Source: Candidatus Saccharimonadales bacterium (GTDB lineage Bacteria > Patescibacteriota > Saccharimonadia > Saccharimonadales > Saccharimonadaceae). From it: a DNA stretch of 64,000 nucleotides. How positions within the stretch are numbered: position 1 is the first letter of the stretch; the number at the start of each line of letters is the position of its first letter. A model generated the notes under the pieces. It saw only the letters and a list, made by a program, of their open reading frames with translations, searched no databases and was not told the origin of the DNA. Of this stretch, positions 15,399 to 23,904 are shown piece after piece. Position numbers and translations under genes: made by a program. The stretch covers positions 62,001-126,000 of the forward strand of contig JBDSSF010000003.1 of the NCBI GenBank assembly GCA_039928925.1. Direction: 5' to 3'.

Positions 15399-15934
15399 TT
15401 TGTTACCTCAATTGTTTTTGCCAATGTTTCAAATGAAGCTTGATAGGCTTTAATCATAGATTCGAGATTTATAGTATGGTTATGAACGATATCTCGTTTC
15501 GCCCGTGCATCAGCCACACCATCGTAAAATGCAACTGGTTGATTTGCACAGTTCATTGTGAGAAGCGCTGAGAGAGATTCTTCGTAGCTAATATAACTCG
15601 CTCTAAACTGGTCAAGCTCTCGCTCATAATCGGCTGCAGTCGTGACCAGAGCGACACCATCGAGGCGATTCAAACTAACACGAGCATTAAAAGGAGCCAT
15701 GAGGCGTGTGAGGATCGACTCATAAAGTTGTCCCCTGTTAACACGTAGTAGTGCGTCACTCGCATGAATACGAGACAAGGAGGATTGAGCATCTATGCAA
15801 TTTGCACGTATCCGTTCAACATGCGCACTGTCCATAGGTGTCGTCGACTCGGCATGGACTGAAGAAAAAAGCCCGGCAAGACTAAGCGTCATAACTGAAC
15901 ATATTGTAAATAAAATGAATCGACGAGTTTGCAT
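15395..15934 (-). CDS. Hypothetical secreted protein
   Basis: 179 residues with a classical signal peptide (R-R-F-I-L-F-T-I-C-S-V..., cleavage near V-H-A at residue 28). The mature part is helical and contains two Cys (near 46 and 133) that could form a disulfide. First gene of a two-gene unit with the 128-residue membrane protein. Function unknown. Confidence 0.7.
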   Translation of the reverse strand: MQTRRFILFTICSVMTLSLAGLFSSVHAESTTPMDSAHVERIRANCIDAQSSLSRIHASDALLRVNRGQLYESILTRLMAPFNARVSLNRLDGVALVTTAADYERELDQFRASYISYEESLSALLTMNCANQPVAFYDGVADARAKRDIVHNHTINLESMIKAYQASFETLAKTIEVTK

Positions 15935-15960
15935 TAGTATTTATTATCCAACACTACGTG

Positions 15961-16761
15961 CTAGTTGGTCAAATGCAATTTGTTAGCCGTGCGCATAACA
16001 AGTCCATCTTTTAACAAGCCACTGAGCGCAGGATCGAATCGTGTGTCAGCCGTGACAGCCACTTTTAGCTGTGCAGCCGTCATATCACCGTTTGTTAAAT
16101 GTCGGATAATGTCCCCACGAACTTCACGAATGCTCCCTTTTAGTGGTGCTTGTTTTTTATAATGTTTGCTCTGCTGGAGCCGGCCAGCACCATTTTTCTT
16201 TAACCAGCTACCGTAATCCATTAGTGCCCAATAGAACTCACGAGGATGGCTGTGATCAATTGTTTCTTGTACAAGTCGAACTAGTTCTTTATCACTTACT
16301 TTCTCTCCATCCTTAAAAAAGTGTTGAAAATAAACTGTACGAATATTTGTTTCAATAAATACAATCGGTTTATTGAAAGCATACGCCATGATCGCGCCCG
16401 CTGTATTCGGCCCCACGCCAGGCAGCATTAAAAGCTCCTCATACGTATCAGGTATTTTACCTTCAAACGTATCAATAATTTTTTTTGCACTCTCATAAAG
16501 AAACTTTGCTCGACGATTATAGCCAAGCCCGCTCCAATGAATTAATACATCAGATAGAGTTGAGGCCGCAAGCGCATGTTCGTCTGGAAAGCTTTGAATA
16601 AATGATTCAAATTTAGGAATCACCCTATCTACTTGAGTCTGCTGCAGCATTAATTCACTGACAATAATATAATACGGCCTTGTATCCTGGCGCCAAGGCA
16701 TATCACGATACAGCTCAATTCCCTTGTGGTGTATCTCTGCTTGAAATTCGCTTTTATTCAC
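15961..16761 (-). CDS. mutY: MutY-like A/G-specific adenine glycosylase lacking the FeS cluster
   Basis: 266 residues, GTG start. The helix-hairpin-helix GPD core is clear: S-E-L-M-L-Q-Q-T-Q-V near 33-42 with the catalytic Glu of MutY, and L-P-G-V-G-P-N-T-A-G-A-I near 117-128. The position of the usual catalytic Asp reads I-E-T-N-I-R, that is Glu. The four cysteines of the [4Fe-4S] loop are absent, and the MutT-like C-terminal domain is replaced by a short winged-helix-like tail. Removes adenine mispaired with 8-oxoG if active. It shares a symmetric promoter with msrA, another oxidative-damage gene. Confidence 0.82.
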   Translation of the reverse strand: MNKSEFQAEIHHKGIELYRDMPWRQDTRPYYIIVSELMLQQTQVDRVIPKFESFIQSFPDEHALAASTLSDVLIHWSGLGYNRRAKFLYESAKKIIDTFEGKIPDTYEELLMLPGVGPNTAGAIMAYAFNKPIVFIETNIRTVYFQHFFKDGEKVSDKELVRLVQETIDHSHPREFYWALMDYGSWLKKNGAGRLQQSKHYKKQAPLKGSIREVRGDIIRHLTNGDMTAAQLKVAVTADTRFDPALSGLLKDGLVMRTANKLHLTN

Positions 16762-16767
16762 CAGAAT

Positions 16768-16775
16768 AGTATACT
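16768..16775. promoter_or_regulatory. Palindromic bidirectional -10 box between mutY and msrA
   Basis: The 20-bp gap between the GTG of mutY and the ATG of msrA is centred on AGTATACT, which reads TATACT on both strands. On each side six bases separate the box from the start codon. Both transcripts should be leaderless and arise from the same core. Confidence 0.7.
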
Positions 16776-16781
16776 AGATAT

Positions 16782-17312
16782 ATGACAACTTTAACTGTTG
16801 CAGGTGGATGCTTCTGGTGTGTAGACGCTGTTTTTAGACGTATTAAGGGAGTATCGACATCAATTTGCGGTTATGCAGGTGGTGAGCAGGGTGATGCAAA
16901 TTACTATAGAGTAGCAAGTGGCCACACTGGACATGCTGAAAGCGTTCAGGTCACTTTTGATGAAGCAGTTATACCTGCCGACATACTTCTTGATATATTC
17001 TTCTTAATTCACAACCCGACCACGCTAAACCGCCAAGGTAATGACGAGGGCCCTCAGTATCGGTCAGCTGTATTCTATGCCGATGAAGCTCAAAAATCCC
17101 TCTTTGATCAAGCTATTGAGCGCGCAACAAAGACCTGGGACGACCCAATTGTGACAGAAGTGGTGCCACTCGAAACTTTCTATGAAGGAGAGCCAGAACA
17201 CCAAGATTATTTCAATAACAATCCGGGTAACGGGTATTGTTCGATTGTTATTTTGCCAAAAATTATCAAAGCTCGGAAAGAATATCTCAGCTGGTTTAAG
17301 GAGGAGTCTTGA
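16782..17312 (+). CDS. msrA: Peptide methionine sulfoxide reductase MsrA
   Basis: 176 residues starting almost directly at the catalytic motif G-G-C-F-W-C (residues 8-13), followed by G-Y-A-G-G and Y-R-S-A-V-F-Y. Reduces methionine-S-sulfoxide in proteins. Full family length. The stop codon overlaps the TTG start of the downstream hydrolase gene, so it heads a small operon. Confidence 0.95.
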   Translation: MTTLTVAGGCFWCVDAVFRRIKGVSTSICGYAGGEQGDANYYRVASGHTGHAESVQVTFDEAVIPADILLDIFFLIHNPTTLNRQGNDEGPQYRSAVFYADEAQKSLFDQAIERATKTWDDPIVTEVVPLETFYEGEPEHQDYFNNNPGNGYCSIVILPKIIKARKEYLSWFKEES

Positions 17313-17938
17313 TACTAACGAAATATTTACATGCATGTTTTACTGTTGAAAAAGATGGCAAGTTAATTGTCGTTGATCCAGGTGCATTTAGTACTGATTT
17401 TATTACGCCAGGTAATGTCTTGGCTGTCATTGTAACTCATGCGCATGGAGATCATTTTGACCATGATCAACTTGAAGCTATTATTGATAAAAATCCTGAT
17501 GCAATTATTATTGGCGATGATTCAATTACATCTAAAATCGATGTGTTTGAAACACACACAGTAAAAGCCGGTGATCACATGGTGGTTGGACAGTTCGAAC
17601 TTGACTTTACGGGTGGAGAACATGCATTAATACATGAAAGTATTCCACGCGCGACAAACGTCGGAGTAATTATAAACGAATTACTTTACTATCCTGGTGA
17701 CTCATTCGTATCACCTGGTATGGCAATCGATACCCTTGCTATCCCGGCAGGTGCACCTTGGATGAAAACCGGTGAAGCAATGGACTTCATAAAAGCCGTA
17801 AAACCACGTTTTGCATTTCCTACGCATGACGTACTCTTATCAGAAAGCGGCAAAGCAATTGCCGATCAAATGCTTAGTACGATCGCAAAAAGTAATGATA
17901 TTGAATACCGCCGTCTTGAAGAGCCGATAGAAATCTAG
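17309..17938 (+). CDS. Metallo-beta-lactamase-fold hydrolase
   Basis: 209 residues. The start is TTG at 17309, fixed by a strong AAGGAGG a few nucleotides upstream, and it overlaps the msrA stop by 4 nt. The zinc motif T-H-A-H-G-D-H-F-D-H lies near 44-53, followed by G-G-E-H near 107 and Y-P-G-D-S-F near 128. Resembles the UlaG-like/YtnP-like L-ascorbate lactonase relatives (DUF-type MBL), substrate unknown. Co-transcribed with msrA and the following glycosylase. Confidence 0.85.
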   Translation: MILTKYLHACFTVEKDGKLIVVDPGAFSTDFITPGNVLAVIVTHAHGDHFDHDQLEAIIDKNPDAIIIGDDSITSKIDVFETHTVKAGDHMVVGQFELDFTGGEHALIHESIPRATNVGVIINELLYYPGDSFVSPGMAIDTLAIPAGAPWMKTGEAMDFIKAVKPRFAFPTHDVLLSESGKAIADQMLSTIAKSNDIEYRRLEEPIEI

Positions 17939-17939
17939 T

Positions 17940-18581
17940 GTGAATAGCAAAATCAGCCTAGCAGTAGAGCACCTCATTAAAAATGATGTGGTGCTAGCCG
18001 CGGTTATTAGGAATAACGATCTACCTCGTTTTTCGCCCCACACGCAGTATTACCAAGAATTAGTTAGTAGTATCGTAAGTCAACAACTCAGCGTCAAAGC
18101 AGCGGCAACAATTCAAAAGCGTTTTGTAGATAATCTGTTTGACGGGGCATTCCCTACGCCCAAGATGATCCTCACCTACTCAATTGAACAGCTACGAAGT
18201 GTGGGACTTTCTCGAGGCAAAGCAACCTACATCCAAGATTTAGCGCGTCACATCATTGATGGAACATTGCAACTCGATGGGCTTAATAGATTATCAAACG
18301 ATGAAATTATTCAAAAACTGACGCAAGTAAAAGGTATAGGTACGTGGACAGCACATATGTTTTTGATGTTTTGTATGGGTCGACTAGATATTTTACCAGT
18401 CGGCGATTTAGGTATTCGAAATGGTATTAAAGCCCTTTATAAGTTCGATGATATTCCAACGATTTTTGAAGTTGAAGATGTTGCAAAAAAATACAACTGG
18501 CATCCTTATGAGTCAGTTGCGGCATGGTATGTATGGAGATCGCTTGAAAATGTCCCTATTCTCGTACCACAAGACGAATAA
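17940..18581 (+). CDS. AlkA-like DNA-3-methyladenine glycosylase II
   Basis: 213 residues, GTG start one base after the upstream stop. HhH-GPD architecture: I-V-S-Q-Q-L-S-V-K-A-A near 44-54, the hairpin L-T-Q-V-K-G-I-G-T-W-T-A-H near 124-136 and P-V-G-D-L-G-I-R near 152 with the catalytic Asp. Removes alkylated bases to start base excision repair. It is the short AlkA form without the N-terminal domain. Its end overlaps the convergent hydrolase gene by 26 nt. Confidence 0.88.
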   Translation: MNSKISLAVEHLIKNDVVLAAVIRNNDLPRFSPHTQYYQELVSSIVSQQLSVKAAATIQKRFVDNLFDGAFPTPKMILTYSIEQLRSVGLSRGKATYIQDLARHIIDGTLQLDGLNRLSNDEIIQKLTQVKGIGTWTAHMFLMFCMGRLDILPVGDLGIRNGIKALYKFDDIPTIFEVEDVAKKYNWHPYESVAAWYVWRSLENVPILVPQDE

Positions 18582-19131
18582 CCAAAAAACCATAGAAAAG
18601 CAACGTTACTGCAATTGCGCCAATGTGGCCCACTGCAAGCATGCGATGTGTCCGAACACCCTTAATAACAGTGTCGCTTACTCCAACGACTGGATCATAA
18701 AGTGAACGCAGTACTGTAATATCACGACGACGCTCGACCTTAATATTACTAAGAGAAGATCTTAAGTGCTGAAGTGATGTTTTAAATGATGGACTTCGAG
18801 CTAATATACGTGGTGATACTGGAGTATTAGGGTTATTGACGGCACATATTGATATAAGCCGGTGCAGATCCGTGTCTTTAGAAAAAACGTTTAAGGCAAT
18901 CGCACCTCCCGCACTTTCAGATATTAAAGAAACAGTCTTTCCTTCTAGTTTTGCGCGTTCAATCGCCTGTTTAATACGTAACTCACGGTCTTCGTAGGAT
19001 CCACCCTTATACCAACCCATAGGAACATACTCAACACTAGCGCCGTAAAAACGCCATGAAGAGAGTACTCTGCGACGGAAACCATCGTAAGAATCGCCCA
19101 GCCCTGGAATATAAATAATATGATGTTTCAT
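18556..19131 (-). CDS. Alpha/beta-hydrolase-like protein with C-terminal membrane anchor
   Basis: 191 residues. N-terminal strand H-I-I-Y-I-P-G-L-G-D-S and a nucleophile-elbow-like I-S-E-S-A-G-G-A near 72-79, where the first Gly of G-x-S-x-G is Ser. A hydrophobic helix at about 168-188 would anchor it. The fold is likely; catalytic activity is uncertain because no clear acid or His partner is visible apart from H-I-G near 168. Confidence 0.7.
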   Translation of the reverse strand: MKHHIIYIPGLGDSYDGFRRRVLSSWRFYGASVEYVPMGWYKGGSYEDRELRIKQAIERAKLEGKTVSLISESAGGAIALNVFSKDTDLHRLISICAVNNPNTPVSPRILARSPSFKTSLQHLRSSLSNIKVERRRDITVLRSLYDPVVGVSDTVIKGVRTHRMLAVGHIGAIAVTLLFYGFLVIRLVVRE

Positions 19132-19206
19132 AGTAATAAAATAGTGAACTCTTATACTAAGTATACCACCTACAGACTAAACAGACTGACTGGTATAATA
19201 GATGGA

Positions 19207-19869
19207 ATGGACACTCATCTTCGTCGATTTATTATAAGCTGCGGCCTTCTATCATTACTTGGTCTCATGCTATTTGCTGTTGGTGCCATCACTAATGACC
19301 GGCTCACCCATGTTTACCTATTTTGGAATTTACTCTTAGCATGGATTCCACTTCTAGATGCGCTTCTTATTCGTTATTTATTTAAAAAAGATATGAAACA
19401 ACCTTTCATCCTGGTGTCTCTAGCTTTTGTATGGCTTCTCTTTCTACCAAATACATTTTACATGCTGACCGATTATGTACATATCATGGAAGTAGCGCGC
19501 GTTGATCCAATCTCTGATAGCGTCATGTTTAGTGTCGTTATTACTACAGGCTTCATACTCGGTATTGCAAGCGTATTTCTTATTCACACAGCACTTCTGC
19601 GTATTATTAGTCAGAGATTAGCAGCTATAGTAATAGGACTGGTATTAGCAGCCAGTAGTTTTGCTATCTATCTCGGACGAGAATTACGTTTTAATAGTTG
19701 GGATATTATTACTAACCCACTACGGCTAACCCGTGATGTAGTTCATATCCTATTTCGACCACATCAAAACATTGATGCATATGTTACTAGTTTAACGTTT
19801 TTTATCGTAACTATCGTTGTCTATGCGCTCGTATGGTACATACTCGGAACACGCACTAAAAAAGCTTAA
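19207..19869 (+). CDS. DUF1361 membrane protein
   Basis: 220 residues from the ATG at 19207; the longer frame from 19120 overlaps the divergent gene and its promoter. About six or seven transmembrane helices. The DUF1361 signature F-L-P-N-T-F-Y-M-L-T-D-Y-V-H lies near 80-95, with N-L-L-L-A-W-I-P before it. Function of the family is unknown. TATAAT at 19194-19199 implies a leaderless mRNA. Confidence 0.85.
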   Translation: MDTHLRRFIISCGLLSLLGLMLFAVGAITNDRLTHVYLFWNLLLAWIPLLDALLIRYLFKKDMKQPFILVSLAFVWLLFLPNTFYMLTDYVHIMEVARVDPISDSVMFSVVITTGFILGIASVFLIHTALLRIISQRLAAIVIGLVLAASSFAIYLGRELRFNSWDIITNPLRLTRDVVHILFRPHQNIDAYVTSLTFFIVTIVVYALVWYILGTRTKKA

Positions 19870-21614
19870 AGACCGAGTTCTTTTAATTGTTTTGAATCTA
19901 CGAAGCTTGGTGAGTTCATCATAAGATCAACACCGGAACCATTTTTTGGAAAGGCTACAACTTCTCGAACATTTGATTCATCGAGTAATTCCATTAAAAT
20001 ACGATCGACACCAAACGCACAGCCTGCGTGTGGTGGTGCACCAAATTTAAAGGCATTTAGCATTGCGCCAAATTTATCTTCAACGTACTGCTTATCGTAT
20101 CCAAGAATACCAAATACTTTATAGAGTACGTCTGGATTATGGTTACGGACACCACCTGAACAGATCTCGTAGCCGTTCATAACCATATCATACTGATCAG
20201 CAACGATGGATAATTTATCCTCTACGTTATCAAGCACCTCCGAGCCACCTCGAGGCATGCTAAATGGGTTGTGACCAAAGTCAAGTTTGTTAGTACTTTC
20301 ATTCCACTCATAAAACGGAAAATCAACAATCCAGGCAAGAGCGACAATTGTTGGATCTTTTAGTTTAAAGTGAACGGCAAACTCATTACGTAAGCGCCCA
20401 AGAACCTTATTAACAAGTGACCTGAGATCTGCACCAAAGAATACAGCATCACCATCTTCAGCGCCAGTTTCACGCTTAATAGCATCAAGCTCTTCGACCG
20501 ATAGGAATTTCGCAATTGGTGATTTTACTTCACCATCTTCATACGTAATATATGCAAGACCACCAGCACCTTCAGATTTAGCAATTGCCGTAAAGTAGTC
20601 AATTTGCTTACGGCTAAGACTCCCGCCATTCTTAACACAAATTGCTTTAACGACCTTACCATCGGTTGTAGCATTTTTGAAAACACCAAATTCAGAGTTC
20701 ATAAATATATTTGTTAGGTTGATCAGCTTCATGTCATAACGAAGGTCAGGCTTGTCAGAACCATATGTCTCAATTGCATCTGCATGCGTTATTCGTGGAA
20801 TTGTTTCACTGAGTAATTTTTTGGATGCAAAACCGGTAACCAAACTTTTAATCAGAGGCTCCATAGTATTGCGCACCTCTTCACCATCCTCAACAAATGA
20901 CATTTCGAGGTCTAACTGATAAAACTCACCGTACAAACGATCTGCGCGTGGATCTTCATCACGAAAACATGCAGCAATTTGGTAGTAACGTGGGATACCG
21001 CCAACCATGAGCAGTTGTTTAAATTGTTGAGGAGCCTGCGGTAGTGCATAAAATTTTCCCTCTTGAAGACGTGATGGAATTAAGAAGTCACGGGCACCTT
21101 CAGGGCTTGAGTTAGCTATAATAGGTGTTGTCACCTCAATAAACTCGCGCTCTTCCATGTAGTCACGAATGACTTTGTAGTACTGTGCTCGACGACGCAT
21201 AATTTCCTGCATTTTTGGACGACGCATATCCAGGTATCGATATTTTAGCCGTAGCTCTTCACCTGCTTGGGCTTCGGAAAAAGGTTGAATTGGGAGTGTT
21301 TCGGATTTATTAAGAATGATTATCTCTTCTGCCGCAAGTTCTACACCACCGGTGGCTATATTATCATTTTTAAGTTCTAGCGAACGCTCACGAACCATAC
21401 CGGAAACACGGACTACAAACTCATCCCGTACATCCTCAGCGATAGCGAATGCCTCAGTTGCTTCTGGATTAATAACAAGTTGAAGTAGGCCCTTGTGATC
21501 GCGAAGGTCAATAAATATGAGACCACCATGGTCTCGTCGAGCATGCACCCAACCTGAAACGCTGACTGTCTGGCCGATTTCATGAACAGCATCTATTGTA
21601 AGTGTTCGTATCAT
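19866..21614 (-). CDS. aspS: Aspartyl-tRNA synthetase
   Basis: 582 residues, bacterial type: N-terminal OB-fold anticodon domain (V-S-G-W-V-H-A-R-R-D-H-G-G), class II motif 1 region near 140-160, motif 2 F-R-D-E-D near 216, the GAD insertion at about 285-410, and motif 3 G-V-D-R-I near 530. Charges tRNA-Asp; whether it also charges tRNA-Asn cannot be told here. Convergent with the DUF1361 gene, overlapping by 4 nt. Confidence 0.96.
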   Translation of the reverse strand: MIRTLTIDAVHEIGQTVSVSGWVHARRDHGGLIFIDLRDHKGLLQLVINPEATEAFAIAEDVRDEFVVRVSGMVRERSLELKNDNIATGGVELAAEEIIILNKSETLPIQPFSEAQAGEELRLKYRYLDMRRPKMQEIMRRRAQYYKVIRDYMEEREFIEVTTPIIANSSPEGARDFLIPSRLQEGKFYALPQAPQQFKQLLMVGGIPRYYQIAACFRDEDPRADRLYGEFYQLDLEMSFVEDGEEVRNTMEPLIKSLVTGFASKKLLSETIPRITHADAIETYGSDKPDLRYDMKLINLTNIFMNSEFGVFKNATTDGKVVKAICVKNGGSLSRKQIDYFTAIAKSEGAGGLAYITYEDGEVKSPIAKFLSVEELDAIKRETGAEDGDAVFFGADLRSLVNKVLGRLRNEFAVHFKLKDPTIVALAWIVDFPFYEWNESTNKLDFGHNPFSMPRGGSEVLDNVEDKLSIVADQYDMVMNGYEICSGGVRNHNPDVLYKVFGILGYDKQYVEDKFGAMLNAFKFGAPPHAGCAFGVDRILMELLDESNVREVVAFPKNGSGVDLMMNSPSFVDSKQLKELGL

Positions 21615-21659
21615 ATGATATTTATTCTACCATTAACCCCTTAAATTGTCACTCTTGGG

Positions 21660-22676
21660 CTAGACGTCTTCGCGTGTATCAGGATGGTTATTACCACGAG
21701 GATTACGGGCGGCGACTATTCGCAAATCATCATGGGCATCAAATTCATCAATTATCTTATGGCCAATCATCGCTTCTATGACATCTTCAAGACTGAGAAG
21801 ACCGACTGTTTCCCTAAATTCATTCACTACTACAAATAAATGATGGTGTGTACGTAAAAATGCAGCTAGAGCATGTCCGAGTGTTTGATCAGACTTGATG
21901 TAATACACTCGTTGCTCCATAGCCATTTCGGCAGTGACCGATTTTTTGTTCGTTAAGGATAATAAATCATGAACATGTAGCATCCCTATAATGTGGTCAA
22001 TATCCTGTGAAGTAACCGGAAACCTACTGTGTCCTGTTTTGTGCAAATCGTCGAGCGCTAGTGGCCCGAGCAATTCAGTGTGGCTCACTGAATCAATTAC
22101 GCTACGAGGTGTCATAACAGATTCTACTAATTGATCGTCAAAGCTAAGGCTGTGTTTTATAAATTGTTTCTCATCACTACTAAGTAATGTACCGCTGCTC
22201 GCAACAAGGTGGAGCAGCTCTTCTCGTGACTCGAGTCTCATCTCTGCTGATGTGTTAGGTGGCACACTGCGAAGAAAAGTAAAAATTTTCGGAAACTTTT
22301 CAACTATTCGCAATAGGTCCTGCTCATATTTCTCATATATTTTTTGTGACTGATTTTGGATAAATGTAAGTCTTGCAACAGCACCATACTCTAGCGCGAG
22401 CAAGACTGCGACGATCACGCCAATTGCCCAGCCAAAGCGCGCTACAGCCAGTAATACTGCTAGTACGAGTAGCAAAGCGGTTATGAGACGCTGTAGCGAT
22501 ATAATATCAACTAATAAATGTTCACGACGTATTATTGCCGCCGTGGCCTTGTCTCCACTCTTCATACGACGCTCGAGTTCAAATTGGCTCATCGTGCTAC
22601 GAACAGGCCGAAAACCGGCTACGATAAATAGGCCCGTGACAGATAAAATCAGAAGGATAGTTATAAGCAATACCAT
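21660..22676 (-). CDS. CorC/HlyC-type CBS-pair membrane protein
   Basis: 338 residues. Helices at about 2-22, 55-75 and 77-97 are a reduced DUF21/CNNM-like membrane part, followed by a CBS pair that begins at V-M-T-P-R-S-V-I near 193 and ends near 310. The C-terminal CorC_HlyC domain usually present is missing. Relatives are implicated in Mg2+ or Co2+ efflux. The tail is polar with D-D-L-R-I-V-A-A-R. Confidence 0.8.
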   Translation of the reverse strand: MVLLITILLILSVTGLFIVAGFRPVRSTMSQFELERRMKSGDKATAAIIRREHLLVDIISLQRLITALLLVLAVLLAVARFGWAIGVIVAVLLALEYGAVARLTFIQNQSQKIYEKYEQDLLRIVEKFPKIFTFLRSVPPNTSAEMRLESREELLHLVASSGTLLSSDEKQFIKHSLSFDDQLVESVMTPRSVIDSVSHTELLGPLALDDLHKTGHSRFPVTSQDIDHIIGMLHVHDLLSLTNKKSVTAEMAMEQRVYYIKSDQTLGHALAAFLRTHHHLFVVVNEFRETVGLLSLEDVIEAMIGHKIIDEFDAHDDLRIVAARNPRGNNHPDTREDV

Positions 22677-22756
22677 TAGCTTTATTGTACCTTATGTTGT
22701 TTGTGCTGTCCCCCTCTTTTAGGCTATACTAAGTACAGTAAGAAAAAGGAGTATAT

Positions 22757-23461
22757 GTGAGTAAAAAGACATGGATTATTTTCGTAGCAGCTGTTGTTGT
22801 GCTATTTGGCGGATTAATTTTCCTATCGAACAAAAGTAAGATTGATGTTAGTCAAGTTGACACAAATAAAATAAACCCAGCATCTGTACAATCAGGTGAT
22901 ATTGCTGATCACGTTTTTGGTAAAGCTGATAGTAAAGTCGTCGTGATTGAATATGGTGACTTCCAATGTCCTACGTGCGGAAGTGTATATCCAAATATGA
23001 AAACCGTCACTGATAAATACAAAGATCAGATTGCGTTTGTATTTCGTAACTTCCCGATTACAACTATCCACCCTAATGCCCGTGCTGCTGCTGCAGCAGT
23101 AGAAGCAGCTGGTCTACAGGACAAGTACTGGGACATGTATAACAGGCTCTATCAGGCGCAGACTCAGTGGAGTAGCTTGTCGGCAACCGACCGCACATCA
23201 TACTTTGATGCAGCAGCAAAAGATCTTGGCCTAAATCTTGATACATTTAATACTGATATAGCTAGCGATAAGGTTAATCAGAAGATTTCGTATGACCAAG
23301 CAGTTGCAAAGAAAATTAATGTTACCGGTACACCAACTGTTTATATGAACGGTAAAGTCGTTGAACTTGATACTCTTAACGATAGTGGAAAGCTTGATTC
23401 AGTCGTCAGTGCTGAACTTACAGCAAAAGGTATTGCGCTACCAGCTACAACAGCTAAGTAG
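22757..23461 (+). CDS. DsbA/BdbD-like membrane-anchored thiol oxidoreductase
   Basis: 234 residues. GTG start fixed by AAAAAGGAG 6 nt upstream; an ATG two bases before is followed by TGA. One N-terminal helix (about 5-23) and then a thioredoxin fold with D-F-Q-C-P-T-C near 71-77 and the cis-Pro loop V-T-G-T-P-T-V-Y near 194. It should introduce disulfides in exported proteins. The surface-protein clusters nearby contain conserved Cys pairs and are likely clients. No DsbB-like partner is in the window. Confidence 0.88.
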   Translation: MSKKTWIIFVAAVVVLFGGLIFLSNKSKIDVSQVDTNKINPASVQSGDIADHVFGKADSKVVVIEYGDFQCPTCGSVYPNMKTVTDKYKDQIAFVFRNFPITTIHPNARAAAAAVEAAGLQDKYWDMYNRLYQAQTQWSSLSATDRTSYFDAAAKDLGLNLDTFNTDIASDKVNQKISYDQAVAKKINVTGTPTVYMNGKVVELDTLNDSGKLDSVVSAELTAKGIALPATTAK

Positions 23462-23477
23462 TTATCTCTTAAAAGCA

Positions 23478-23511
23478 AAAACACCCCGGTGCCTTGGGGT
23501 GTTTTCTTTTT
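23478..23511. terminator. Bidirectional terminator after the DsbA-like gene
   Basis: AAACACCCC / GGGGTGTTT stem flanked by A and T tracts. It also serves the minus-strand 30-residue ORF. Confidence 0.85.
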
Positions 23512-23529
23512 GGATGAACCTAAACGGTT

Positions 23530-23622
23530 CTAATGTGCGATATACAGTTGCCATTCGGCAGGCACCACATCCACTGCAATCTTTTTGCGTCGCGTAGACA
23601 CAAATTCGACAGCTATTGGCAT
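23530..23622 (-). CDS. Candidate 30-residue small protein
   Basis: ATG at 23622 with AAGGAG 10 nt upstream, 30 codons, and a terminator just downstream. The peptide has the basic patch S-T-R-R-K-K and ends E-W-Q-L-Y-I-A-H. An in-frame ATG 36 nt upstream would extend it. The rest of the 443-nt gap (23623-23904) holds a small hairpin (GTGCC-TATC-GGCAC) and no other gene I can see. Confidence 0.4.
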   Translation of the reverse strand: MPIAVEFVSTRRKKIAVDVVPAEWQLYIAH

Positions 23623-23904
23623 GTGATTGGTACTCCTTGTACTATGTGCAGCCATGCGTACTTCGACCTTTAGTTTAGTGTTTGACGCAAGGCACATCAC
23701 TAATAGTATCAGGTGCCTATCGGCACGTCAAGATTTGCGCTATTTACATAACGCTACTGTTTTTATAATAAAATACTTTTAAGCATTTAACAAGAACATA
23801 AATAGATAAAATTAACAACACTATACAAGCTAAAGCACCTTCCTCTGTCAGTGATAGACAATAAAAAATGAGCTACTTTGTAGCTCTTTTTTTATTTAGG
23901 ATTA

